Positions 1 to 5,810 of a stretch of DNA of 16,812 nucleotides are shown in pieces. This stretch comes from Minisyncoccota bacterium (lineage in GTDB: Bacteria; Patescibacteriota; Minisyncoccia; Minisyncoccales; PEYH01). The notes beneath the pieces were generated by a model. That model searched no databases. It was not told the DNA's origin and saw only the letters and a list, made by a program, of their open reading frames with translations. The stretch covers positions 1-16,812 of the forward strand of contig JAQTNP010000014.1 of assembly GCA_028713795.1 (NCBI GenBank), in the 5' to 3' direction. Both the position numbers and the translations under genes were made by a program. Numbering within the stretch: position 1 is the stretch's first letter; the number at the start of each line of letters is the position of its first letter.

Positions 1-654
1 ACTAGGACCAGCGTTAATATTTTTCTCAGCAATTATATTCACCCCCGTATTAATATCTAGTATCAATGGGGTACTCCATTCATAGCCATATTGGACCAAA
101 GATATAAAGTTTCCATTGGGTGAAAAAGAAATATCTCCATAACTATCTAGATTAAAATCTGTATTACTTTTGGTAACCTCAAATATTTTCTTGATCTGTT
201 TATCTTGAGAAATTATATAAATAGATCTACTACCAACTTCTATTTCGTTTTCATATTGAATATTTTCTCTAACAAAAGCTACTGCTCCAGTCCCGGTAGA
301 TATGTATGCCTTTTGAATTTTATTATCTGAAGAATTATAGAAAAATATTGTCCAAGTGCTTATGTTTGAATTAGAACCTATAAAATATATATCTTTTATC
401 CACGCCGGCAATAATGTTTTCACTATACCATTATGAACATAATAATTTGGCGGTATATTATATTCATACCAATCAGAAGTAGCCAAATCAGTTTCTGGTA
501 TAATTGGATTAATGATAGGAAGATTGTTTTCTATAACGGTATTGTCGTTTTTAAAAATAATATTGCCTCGATCGAAACAAAACTGCCATATTAAAATACC
601 TATCACTATTATTAAAAGAGGTGTTAATATTCCAAAAAAGAGTTTTTTATTCAT
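1..654 (-). CDS. Signal-anchored hypothetical protein with a possible propeller-like repeat (partial, 3' end outside window)
   Basis: Open reading frame of 218 codons that starts at ATG (complement of 652-654) and runs off the left edge without a stop, so the C-terminus is missing. The N-terminus has two lysines followed by a hydrophobic stretch (about residues 5-23), which fits a signal anchor with the rest outside the cell. Near residues 180-190 a SFSPNGNFISL segment resembles the repeat signature of TolB/WD40-type beta-propeller blades, but only one such blade is clear. I do not recognise the family. It is the most distal cassette gene seen in the array downstream of tRNA-Lys. It is preceded by an AT-rich leader with a TAGAAT box and an 8-bp inverted repeat (674-693), and then by repeat copy D. 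No Shine-Dalgarno is visible. That it is a real gene is likely from its length, direction and leader. The function is unknown. Confidence 0.7.
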   Translation of the reverse strand, partial: MNKKLFFGILTPLLIIVIGILIWQFCFDRGNIIFKNDNTVIENNLPIINPIIPETDLATSDWYEYNIPPNYYVHNGIVKTLLPAWIKDIYFIGSNSNISTWTIFFYNSSDNKIQKAYISTGTGAVAFVRENIQYENEIEVGSRSIYIISQDKQIKKIFEVTKSNTDFNLDSYGDISFSPNGNFISLVQYGYEWSTPLILDINTGVNIIAEKNINAGPS

Positions 655-673
655 AATATTTATTGATTTCTTT

Positions 674-693
674 ATTCTACTAGAAAGTAGAAT
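674..693 (-). promoter_or_regulatory. Putative promoter/operator of the 1-654 gene (inverted repeat over TAGAAT box)
   Basis: A perfect 8-bp inverted repeat, ATTCTACT-AGAA-AGTAGAAT, lies 20 bases before the start codon and contains a TAGAAT box resembling a -10 element. The 853-1671 gene has a shorter version at the same place (ATTCT-N5-AGAAT at 1691-1705). Both are followed by a very similar A-rich leader. It may be a promoter with an operator, or a leader hairpin. No clear -35 hexamer was found. Confidence 0.4.
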
Positions 694-701
694 ATTCTTC
701 T

Positions 702-835
702 AGTCCCACTCATCCGCCCTATAGTGGGTTCCCCTTCTCCATCTCTAGAACGTGCCCTAGTTGTTACCCCATATCGCTCTGGTAGAGAAAATACCAAGAT
801 TTGCAGAGGGTTCTATATTATATAACTGATCCCTC
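702..835 (-). repeat. Cassette-array repeat, copy D
   Basis: On the minus strand this contains GATATGGGGTAACAACTAGG, followed by a run closely matching copies A and B (GGGCACGTTCTAGAGATGG) and ending in a hairpin with CCC/GGG arms (716-728). Its GGGGTAACA differs from the tRNA-like GGGGCACCA of the other copies. The partner arm changes with it (CTACC facing GGTAA instead of GTGCC facing GGCAC), which keeps base pairs. A distal stem AGAGGG/CCCTCT (805-810 with 831-836) takes the place of the GGGG/CCCC stem in copies C and E and lies 17 bases after the stop of the next gene. Confidence 0.6.
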
Positions 836-836
836 T
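805..836 (-). terminator. Hairpin just after the stop of the 853-1671 gene
   Basis: Inverted repeat AGAGGG ... CCCTCT with a 20-base AT-rich loop, 17 bases downstream of the stop codon. No good U-tract follows. It could be a weak terminator, or simply part of the repeat element's fold. Confidence 0.3.
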
Positions 837-852
837 TAATCGCCTATATCAT

Positions 853-1671
853 TTATAGTAATTTTAGACTGATAATTTTCTTGCCTTGCCCTTCCATCCA
901 AGTATCATATTCAACAATAATCTTTCCCTCCTCAATCTTAAGAGAATTTATATTTGATTGTCCCAATGGTTCTGTATAGATATGAGTAGGCACTCCATTA
1001 ACATTAAGCATAACCGCTAACTCTATATAACTTAAGTTGCCTCCTGATTTCTGGAATCCTGTGTTTATTACTAAAACAGCATCTTGTTGACCATCATTGT
1101 TTAAATTTCCAAAGATCATATAGTTTTGCCAATCTACAATTTCAACATATGCAGATTCATCACATATATTACAGATACCATTTTCAAATCTTGTCCTTAC
1201 TATTTTGCTACCGACAGTCCCACCTCCTAAAGTTTCATAAGTATAGGTCGCATTTTTTAACATTTCCGGGGTAAAAATAATATCATTATTTGTCCTAATG
1301 GTTATTGGACCCGATAAGAAATCCTCTGTTTCCTCTGCTTTCAAAAATTGAGTAGCTGGATCAACCTCCTCATAAACTTTTGCAGTTTCATTAAAGGAAT
1401 AAATTTTCCTAGTAATCAAAATTTTACTAAAAGTATTCTCTGTCATATTATCAGTGTCGCTACTCGAACTAATCGGGCATTCTACAAATTCACAATTAGG
1501 TCCTGTACGGCTTACATATGAGCCATCTGGACATAGTTTGGCATCTTGGGGGCATACAATATTTTTGCTGTTATTGACACTTTCCTGTTTGGGCCAGAAT
1601 ATCCATACCAAAAGACCTGTAATAATGATTACTAGTAAAGTAATAATAAGAATACGTATCTTGTCATTCAT
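853..1671 (-). CDS. Signal-anchored hypothetical protein with a cysteine-rich CPDGSYV motif
   Basis: 272 residues. Residues about 6-28 form a strongly hydrophobic membrane anchor ending in WIFWPK. Next comes a compact cysteine motif (about 39-66) with the pattern CPQDAKLCPDGSYVSRTGPNC-like spacing and a final ECP, giving five cysteines. I recall this type of motif near the N-terminus of exported proteins in Patescibacteria, but I cannot give a family name. The remainder is predicted beta-rich and contains a segment NLNNDGQQDAVLVINTG, reminiscent of FG-GAP or calcium-binding repeats (NxNxDGxxDxxL). It probably sits on the outer face of the membrane. It is a cassette gene flanked by repeat copies C and D. 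Start ATG at 1671, with no Shine-Dalgarno and an AT-rich leader. Function unknown; existence well supported. Confidence 0.8.
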   Translation of the reverse strand: MNDKIRILIITLLVIIITGLLVWIFWPKQESVNNSKNIVCPQDAKLCPDGSYVSRTGPNCEFVECPISSSSDTDNMTENTFSKILITRKIYSFNETAKVYEEVDPATQFLKAEETEDFLSGPITIRTNNDIIFTPEMLKNATYTYETLGGGTVGSKIVRTRFENGICNICDESAYVEIVDWQNYMIFGNLNNDGQQDAVLVINTGFQKSGGNLSYIELAVMLNVNGVPTHIYTEPLGQSNINSLKIEEGKIIVEYDTWMEGQGKKIISLKLL

Positions 1672-1690
1672 ATATTTTATTAATTTTTTT

Positions 1691-1705
1691 ATTCTATCAA
1701 AGAAT
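1691..1705 (-). promoter_or_regulatory. Putative promoter box of the 853-1671 gene
   Basis: On the minus strand ATTCT-N5-AGAAT contains a TAGAAT hexamer 20 bases before the ATG and is followed by an A-rich leader. Its position and sequence parallel the 674-693 element before the neighbouring cassette gene. No convincing -35 hexamer. Confidence 0.35.
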
Positions 1706-1732
1706 CGTCGATTTGGATATTGTTTCCACCCC

Positions 1733-1909
1733 CCCCAGTCGCCCTAGAGGGTCAACCTACTCAGTCACTCGAACACGCTCTAGTTGGTGCCCCATATCAG
1801 TCTGGCACCAAGGATAGTGAGACCGATAAAGCATCCTTGGGGAATATTCTCATTAAGAAAACGACCCCTCTCAGTCTCCTATATTATATATCAAAATGAG
1901 ACAAATGAG
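1733..1909 (-). repeat. Cassette-array repeat, copy C (long form)
   Basis: The 418-base gap between two genes consists mostly of this element. Minus-strand order: TGAGACA-rich end, GGGG/CCCC stem, an 8-bp stem CCAAGGAT/ATCCTTGG with a 17-base loop (1808-1840), an 8-bp stem TTGGTGCC/GGCACCAA with a 12-base loop, the core GGGGCACCAACTAGAGCG, then a CCC/GGG hairpin (1742-1751). It matches copy E across the left half and copies A, B and D across the core and right half. GGGGCACCA equals the 3' end of the tRNA-Lys gene at 4640-4715. The rest of the gap (1910-2090) holds an inverted repeat and the promoter of the next gene. Confidence 0.75.
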
Positions 1910-1944
1910 ACACAGAAAAAGGAGATATTTTGAAGTGTCTCATT
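1904..1944. repeat. 10-bp perfect inverted repeat, possible bidirectional terminator
   Basis: AATGAGACAC (1904-1913) is matched by GTGTCTCATT (1935-1944) across a 21-base spacer. The arms begin in the conserved TGAGACA end of the cassette repeat, so one arm may be part of the element and the other specific to this junction. It stands between the repeat and the promoter of the GC-rich gene. Confidence 0.35.
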
Positions 1945-1998
1945 TTATATTGGAATATCGCAAAAAACCGTTAAGTGTGTGCCTAATTCACGCCCTCT

Positions 1999-2027
1999 TT
2001 GACATAATTGATAAATAGTGATATAAT
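1999..2027 (+). promoter_or_regulatory. Consensus sigma70 promoter of the 2091 gene
   Basis: TTGACA (1999-2004) and TATAAT (2022-2027) are both perfect consensus hexamers with the ideal 17-base spacer. The start codon is 63 bases downstream of the -10 box. This predicts strong, constitutive transcription. Confidence 0.85.
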
Positions 2028-2090
2028 TAATATAGTAAGGATTCCGCGAGTAGCACATTCTCAAACCCAAAAACCGAAGGAGGCTCAGTT

Positions 2091-2735
2091 ATGAAAACCT
2101 ACACACCGATGGCCGGTGAAAACATCACCGAAACTGCCGAGCGCATGATTGCTCTGGCAAAGAAGACGAGGAAAACCGTGAAGGCGAAGTTCAACGACAT
2201 CGCACTCACGGCCAAGTCTGGCGACAACGCCGATGCGATCGTGATGTTCTATCAGACCGAGTCGAAACGACGCCACGAGGAGTACATCAACTCCCCGGAA
2301 TACAAGAAGCGGCAACGCGAAACCTTAGAAGCCCAGCGTCGCCACGACTTGATACTCAGGGACGCACTCGCGGCGGCTCCCGAGAAGATGACTCTCCGCG
2401 ACAAGGAAGGATGGGAGAAGACGGTCGCCGCCAACACTGACGGCTATGGTGGCGGAGTTATCAGTTTCGCCGAGCGGTGGGCTCGTCTCATGGAAGGCCG
2501 TATGGCCAACGGGGACACTCTCGAAGCATGCGCCCAGGAGGCTTCCTCTTTGGCGGATAACGAAGGCATCACCGGCTTCATGTACGGATGCGCCGTATCC
2601 ATCCTCTCGCAGGTATGGATTCACGGCGAGGAACTCCGTCGTTGGCACAACCTCAAGACCCAAATCGGGCACGAGGGCGAGAAGGCCAACGAGAGTGGAG
2701 GTGTGCTCAACCCAGCACTCCTGTCGGTTGGGTAA
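2091..2735 (+). CDS. GC-rich phage-like hypothetical protein
   Basis: 214 residues, the only plus-strand gene in the window. The GC content is roughly 55 % against an AT-rich background, and codon use differs accordingly. The start is fixed by a perfect AAGGAGG (2077-2083) seven bases before the ATG. The N-terminal region (about 10-60) has the pattern ETAERMIALAKK ... VKAKFNDIALTAKSGDNADAIVMFY. I associate this with small hypothetical proteins of phages, where an amphipathic helix is followed by a short FNxIxL strand and a GDN-Ax-IV turn. The charged helical middle (about 68-115) is followed by a more compact C-terminal region. No catalytic motif, signal peptide or membrane segment is seen. 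It has its own consensus promoter and terminator and sits in the cassette array against the direction of the other genes. Function unknown; foreign origin is inferred from composition and signals. Confidence 0.85.
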   Translation: MKTYTPMAGENITETAERMIALAKKTRKTVKAKFNDIALTAKSGDNADAIVMFYQTESKRRHEEYINSPEYKKRQRETLEAQRRHDLILRDALAAAPEKMTLRDKEGWEKTVAANTDGYGGGVISFAERWARLMEGRMANGDTLEACAQEASSLADNEGITGFMYGCAVSILSQVWIHGEELRRWHNLKTQIGHEGEKANESGGVLNPALLSVG

Positions 2736-2736
2736 C

Positions 2737-2795
2737 CGCGAACGAAATTCGCGAAACAGTAAGGCTCCAAGCAGAACACGTCTGCGAGGAGCCTT
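2737..2795 (+). terminator. Double hairpin terminator after the 2091 gene
   Basis: A small hairpin CGCGAA-CGAAA-TTCGCG (2737-2753) starts one base after the stop codon. A strong hairpin follows, with arms AAGGCTCC (2761-2768) and GGAGCCTT (2788-2795) and an inner GCAGA/TCTGC stem. After it comes TCTCTTT, a reasonable U-rich tract. The second hairpin is a good intrinsic terminator. Confidence 0.8.
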
Positions 2796-2904
2796 TCTCT
2801 TTAGTACAATTCAAAAAATACCACGATAATCATAATCAACCACAATAAATAAAAAACGTAACAATAGCTCTTGTTATTTAAAACTTTTCTTTGTTTACTA
2901 CCCC

Positions 2905-2970
2905 TTTCAATCGCCCTGATGGGCTACCCTTCTCCGTCACTCGAACGCGCCCTAGTTGGTGCACCATATG
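2905..2970 (-). repeat. Cassette-array repeat, copy B (core form)
   Basis: The 365-base gap 2736-3100 holds the terminator above, this element and a small hairpin. The core GCACCAACTAGGGCGCGTTC on the minus strand is identical to copy A next to the tRNA. It is followed by a GCCC-ATCA-GGGC hairpin where copy A has GCCC-ACTA-GGGC. The tRNA-side GGGG is GGTG here. The sequence on the distal side (2971-3036) is strongly diverged from copies C and E, so only the core and right half can be aligned by eye. Confidence 0.7.
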
Positions 2971-3038
2971 GGACTTGGTTGGAACGGGTTAGTGGAGGAA
3001 TTAGACAAATGGATGAAATTAAAATTAGAAAGTGAAAC

Positions 3039-3072
3039 AACGGGTAACTTTTCCTAGGCCATCCGCCCCGTT
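3039..3072 (-). terminator. Hairpin after the stop of the 3101-3517 gene
   Basis: AACGGG and CCCGTT arms are separated by 22 bases, about 28 bases after the stop codon. There is no clear U-tract. A similar AACGG/CCGTT hairpin follows the next cassette gene (3790-3821), which suggests a shared 3' feature of cassette genes. Confidence 0.35.
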
Positions 3073-3100
3073 AACAAAACCTTATATACTTCACAATGAA

Positions 3101-3517
3101 TCACTTGTTCATTCTAGAAAATGTCATACCAGCTACCATGGACTTAAATAAAGCGCTGACTATAAGAGATACTATTGTTAATAAGGAAAACGAGCTTACT
3201 ATTGCTGCTGGGATTGTAAAAATAAAAAGCGTAAGAAATCCTATAACGATGCCGAAATATAATCCTCTTCTGATCCAGGCTCCTTCGAATAAACTCTTAC
3301 TTTTTCCCCAAAGCCAAGAAAAAATAATTCCTAAAATAAATGGATATAGAAAAACAACTAAGGTTAATATTGATGAACCGGAGACAGCACTAATAATGCT
3401 GGGGTTATGATAATCAGCATTAACTTGAGGAAATAGTCCAAACAGACCAGTAATTCCAAATTCGACGATTAACATTAGCAACCCAGCAATAATTCCTGAT
3501 AAAATTACTTTTTTCAT
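3101..3517 (-). CDS. Small four-helix membrane protein, function unknown
   Basis: 138 residues with four hydrophobic segments (about 4-27, 46-69, 87-108 and 111-132), ending in a basic FSRMNK tail. The second and third helices are linked by a short loop with WLWGKSKSLFEGAW. The layout (MKKVIL start, Pro/Asn-containing external loop after helix 1, helix 2 with LYPF, LWGKSKSLF linker) is one I recall from many small integral membrane proteins of Patescibacteria, but I know no function for it. It probably lies in the cytoplasmic membrane. It is a cassette gene between repeat copies E and B, oriented like tRNA-Lys. Start ATG at 3517 follows an A-rich leader with an ATAGATAATTAA box also seen before the 4466 start. 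No Shine-Dalgarno. Confidence 0.75.
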   Translation of the reverse strand: MKKVILSGIIAGLLMLIVEFGITGLFGLFPQVNADYHNPSIISAVSGSSILTLVVFLYPFILGIIFSWLWGKSKSLFEGAWIRRGLYFGIVIGFLTLFIFTIPAAIVSSFSLLTIVSLIVSALFKSMVAGMTFSRMNK

Positions 3518-3589
3518 TTTCTTAATAATTAATTATCTATTTCCATCCTATCAAAAAACACTCCCCTTTAGAAGTGCTTGACTTTGATA

Positions 3590-3772
3590 TTCTATTCCCC
3601 AGATAAACATAGATAGGCTATAAGTAAACTCTCTTTGGCTCACTTGACTTGTGCCCCATATCAGTCTGGTACCAAGGATAATGAGACCAGTAAAGCATCC
3701 TTGGGGGATAGTTTGACGGTAGAAATGACCCCATTCAGTCTAGCTATGATTTATTGAAAATGAGACAAATCA
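3590..3772 (-). repeat. Cassette-array repeat, copy E (long form, diverged right half)
   Basis: Most of the 319-base gap 3518-3836. The left half matches copy C closely: TGAGACA end, GGGG/CCCC stem, an 8-bp stem CCAAGGAT/ATCCTTGG with the same 17-base loop length (3672-3704), and GACTGATATGGGGCAC. Beyond GGGGCACA the sequence departs from the other copies but keeps the length and ends similarly (ATCTGGGGA against AACTGGGA). A short ATAG/CTAT inverted repeat lies where the others have GCCC/GGGC. The crossover seems to lie near 3649-3657, where similarity to the other copies stops. Confidence 0.65.
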
Positions 3773-3789
3773 AAAGGTGAATATTCTAA

Positions 3790-3821
3790 CTTAGAACGGC
3801 CTTAGCAACAACCGTTTTAAG
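3790..3821 (-). terminator. Hairpin after the stop of the 3837-4466 gene
   Basis: CTTAGAACGG and CCGTTTTAAG form a 10-base stem with one non-Watson-Crick pair and a 12-base loop, about 15 bases after the stop codon. A U-tract is lacking, so termination is uncertain. Confidence 0.4.
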
Positions 3822-3836
3822 TTTTAAATAATAATC

Positions 3837-4466
3837 TTAGATGAGTTGGTATTCGCCAATCGTAAGATATGGATTAGCTTCTGGATTTACAATTAAGATC
3901 TGTGCTCTAATTTTAGAACCAATTTCTAAGCCAGGAAGAGTTATTTCATATTTCGGTCCAGATACGAGCTCTTTATAGACTACATAATTTCCATCTAAAT
4001 ATGGATATAATAAAGTTGAAACATCGCTTCCGTCAGATAATGGCGCTATTTTTTCTTCTAGCGGATTTCCTAGTAGGGTCTCTTCTTCTGAAACTAATAA
4101 CGGCCAAACATATTTTATTTTTGCCAACCTTGAGCTGTATTTAAATGTTACGTTCATCTCGCTATTCTCTTTTATTTTCTCGAGCGATACATTCCCAACA
4201 TTTTCAGCAACAGACACAATTTTATTTATCTTGATGATTCCTGAATCGCTTGTTGGGTTATTGCATGTGTTATCTTCACACAACTCTCCTCTGGTTAAAG
4301 AAACAATTTCTACCTCTGCGACAATAGTAGCATAAGGAGCTACACCTGATATAGCTCGATCATCTTTAACGTTAGGGTTATGAGGTAACAACAAATAAAG
4401 TAGCACCACGACACATATAATAACCAGCAAAGCTATTATAAGAATGATAGATATTTTTTTACTCAT
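3837..4466 (-). CDS. Signal-anchored hypothetical exported protein
   Basis: 209 residues. Residues about 5-27 form one very hydrophobic helix after MSKK, a typical signal anchor. The rest is predicted soluble, rich in beta strands and likely outside the cell. Two cysteines form a close pair CEDNTCNNP (about 62-70) that could make a disulfide. Later segments (KIKYVWPLLVSEEETLLGNP, LYPYLDGNYVVYKE) show alternating hydrophobics but no motif I recognise. It is the first cassette gene after tRNA-Lys, between repeat copies A and E. The ATG at 4466 is preceded by an A-rich leader with ATAGATAATTAA, shared with the next cassette gene, and no Shine-Dalgarno. Existence is well supported; function unknown. 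Confidence 0.75.
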   Translation of the reverse strand: MSKKISIILIIALLVIICVVVLLYLLLPHNPNVKDDRAISGVAPYATIVAEVEIVSLTRGELCEDNTCNNPTSDSGIIKINKIVSVAENVGNVSLEKIKENSEMNVTFKYSSRLAKIKYVWPLLVSEEETLLGNPLEEKIAPLSDGSDVSTLLYPYLDGNYVVYKELVSGPKYEITLPGLEIGSKIRAQILIVNPEANPYLTIGEYQLI

Positions 4467-4587
4467 TTGAATTTTTATGTTATTTTCGTTAATTATCTAT
4501 TCGCATATATTTCGACCTTTAAATGATTATTATCTAATTTTAACACTAAAAATAATTGCTTAATAATATGGACAGATTTTTGACGCT

Positions 4588-4650
4588 TCCCAGTTGCCCT
4601 AGTGGGCTACCCTAATCCATCTCTCGAACGCGCCCTAGTTGGTGCCCCCA
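4588..4650 (-). repeat. Cassette-array repeat, copy A, joined to the tRNA-Lys 3' end
   Basis: On the minus strand the tRNA 3' end (GGGGGCACCA) runs straight into ACTAGGGCGCGTTCGAG, then a GCCC-ACTA-GGGC hairpin. Only the core and right half are present. The left half found in copies C and E is replaced by the tRNA itself, the pattern expected of the first attachment site of an array inserted at a tRNA 3' end. Confidence 0.7.
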
Positions 4651-4715
4651 CTGCGACTCGAACGCAGAACCTCTTCCTTAAAAGGGAATTGCTCTACCAA
4701 TTGAGCTATGGGGGC
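4640..4715 (-). tRNA. tRNA-Lys (anticodon UUU), CCA encoded
   Basis: 76-base cloverleaf including an encoded CCA. The acceptor GCCCCCA pairs with TGGGGGC, and the discriminator is A. D-arm GCTC/GAGC with AATTGGTA loop. Anticodon loop CTTTTAA with anticodon TTT; the anticodon stem is ATTCC/GGAAG with one terminal mismatch. Variable loop of five. T-arm CTGCG/CGCAG with TTCGAGT loop. It lies 15 bases after dnaJ with no obvious promoter between, so it may be processed from the heat-shock transcript. Its 3' end is the anchor of the repeat array. Confidence 0.96.
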
Positions 4716-4730
4716 AAAAAAGAAAGAATG

Positions 4731-5810
4731 TTAAATCCCTTCTTTCTTTAATTCATTTAATAACTCTTTCTGTTTTCTTGTCAAATTTCTAGGTATCCTA
4801 ACTTGTATTCTAACATAAAAATCACCTTTGCCAAGACTACCAAACTTTGGAATGCCATGTTTGGCAATCCTGAAGGTTTTTCCTGATTCCGTTCCAGAAG
4901 GAATTCTAAGCAATATTTCTTTATCCAGCGTCTTTATATTAATATCGCCTCCCAATGCAGCTTCAGATATGGAAATATCAGATGATGTATATATATCATC
5001 CCCCCTTCTGATAAGTTCGGGGTGAGGTTTTACAAATATCCTTACATATAAATCTCCTGATTTTCCATTTTTTCTTCCGGCATCTCCCATTCCCTTGTAT
5101 TTGATGACCTGATCCGTATCTACTCCCGCAAGTATTCTGATTTCAATATTCTCAGATTTCCTTACTCTCCCTTCTCCCTTGCATACATTGCAAGGTTTTT
5201 CAGGAATTTATCCTTCACCTTTGCAATTAGGACATGTTGTATAATGGCTAATTGATCCCAATATTGTTCTTTTTACTTCCTGAATTCTTCCTACGCCTCT
5301 GCAGGTAGCGCATTCATTAATCTTGCTTCCCTCTTCTGCTCCGCTTCCTTTGCATCTTTGACATTCTACAAACTTCTCAATGTTAATCTTTTTAATTTGC
5401 TCCCTCAAAACATCTTTTAATTCCATTTGGATTTCTATCTCTAAATCATTACCTTTCTTTAAATCTTGAGATTTTTCATTTTTTCCTCCAAATCCAAACA
5501 TGCTGGAAAACAAATCTTCTATATTCCCATCAAAATTAAATCCTTGCTGATTGAAATTGTCTTTCCAGAATCCAAAATCAAAACCATCAAACCCCTGATT
5601 TTGATTTCCATCAAACACTCTGCCGTATTTATCGTATTGGGCTCTTTTCTCCTTGTTAGACAATATCTGATAAGCTTCATTGATCTCTTTGAATTTTTTA
5701 TCATCTCCTCCCCTATCAGGATGATATTTATGAGCCAGTTTACGATAGGCCTTTTTAATCTCTTCTTCTGTGGCAGAAGAAGAAACTTCTAGAATCTTGT
5801 AGTAATCCAT
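4731..5810 (-). pseudogene. dnaJ: Chaperone DnaJ with an in-frame TAA at codon 201
   Basis: J-domain co-chaperone that stimulates DnaK ATPase and delivers unfolded clients. The reading frame is 360 codons long, but codon 201 (5208-5210) is TAA; reading through it restores a complete protein. Residues 1-65 form the J domain with HPD at 30-32. A Gly/Phe-rich region follows (about 66-110). Four CxxCxGxG zinc motifs begin at Cys150, Cys167, Cys193 and Cys207, so the stop falls between the third and fourth. The C-terminal substrate-binding domains follow (RKNGKSGDLYVRI and later). The start ATG shares its A with the dnaK TAA stop (TAATG), implying coupling. The expected residue at 201 would fit Lys, which is one base change from TAA. 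Without readthrough the product has a J domain and a broken zinc domain. A restart at ATG 5090 is possible, but its GGGA lies too close to act as a good ribosome site. It could also be a sequencing or assembly error. Confidence 0.85.

Noticed and set aside
2085..2829. Several long frames on both strands overlapping the 2091-2735 gene
   Set aside because: Long open frames in other phases are expected in GC-rich DNA. Only the 2091 frame begins after the AAGGAGG and consensus promoter and ends just before the terminator.
700..4650. CRISPR array
   Set aside because: The repeats are 60-180 bases long, diverged and 0.7-1.2 kb apart with genes between. No short regular spacers and no cas genes.
1..4715. 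Classical integron with attC sites
   Set aside because: The spacing resembles cassettes, but the repeats do not carry recognisable RYYYAAC/GTTRRRY core pairs, and no integrase is in view. The tRNA anchor also differs from attI.
4731..5090. A separate small gene made of the DnaJ C-terminal domain
   Set aside because: It is in the same frame as the upstream DnaJ part, and the sequence between the TAA and this ATG encodes the fourth zinc motif, so it is one interrupted gene. The ATG at 5090 lacks a well-spaced ribosome site.
5208..5210. Genome-wide recoding of TAA
   Set aside because: TAA ends several intact genes here (dnaK, murF, 853-1671, EF-P to femAB junction), so it is a normal stop. CPR recoding known to me concerns TGA, and TGA also ends genes here.
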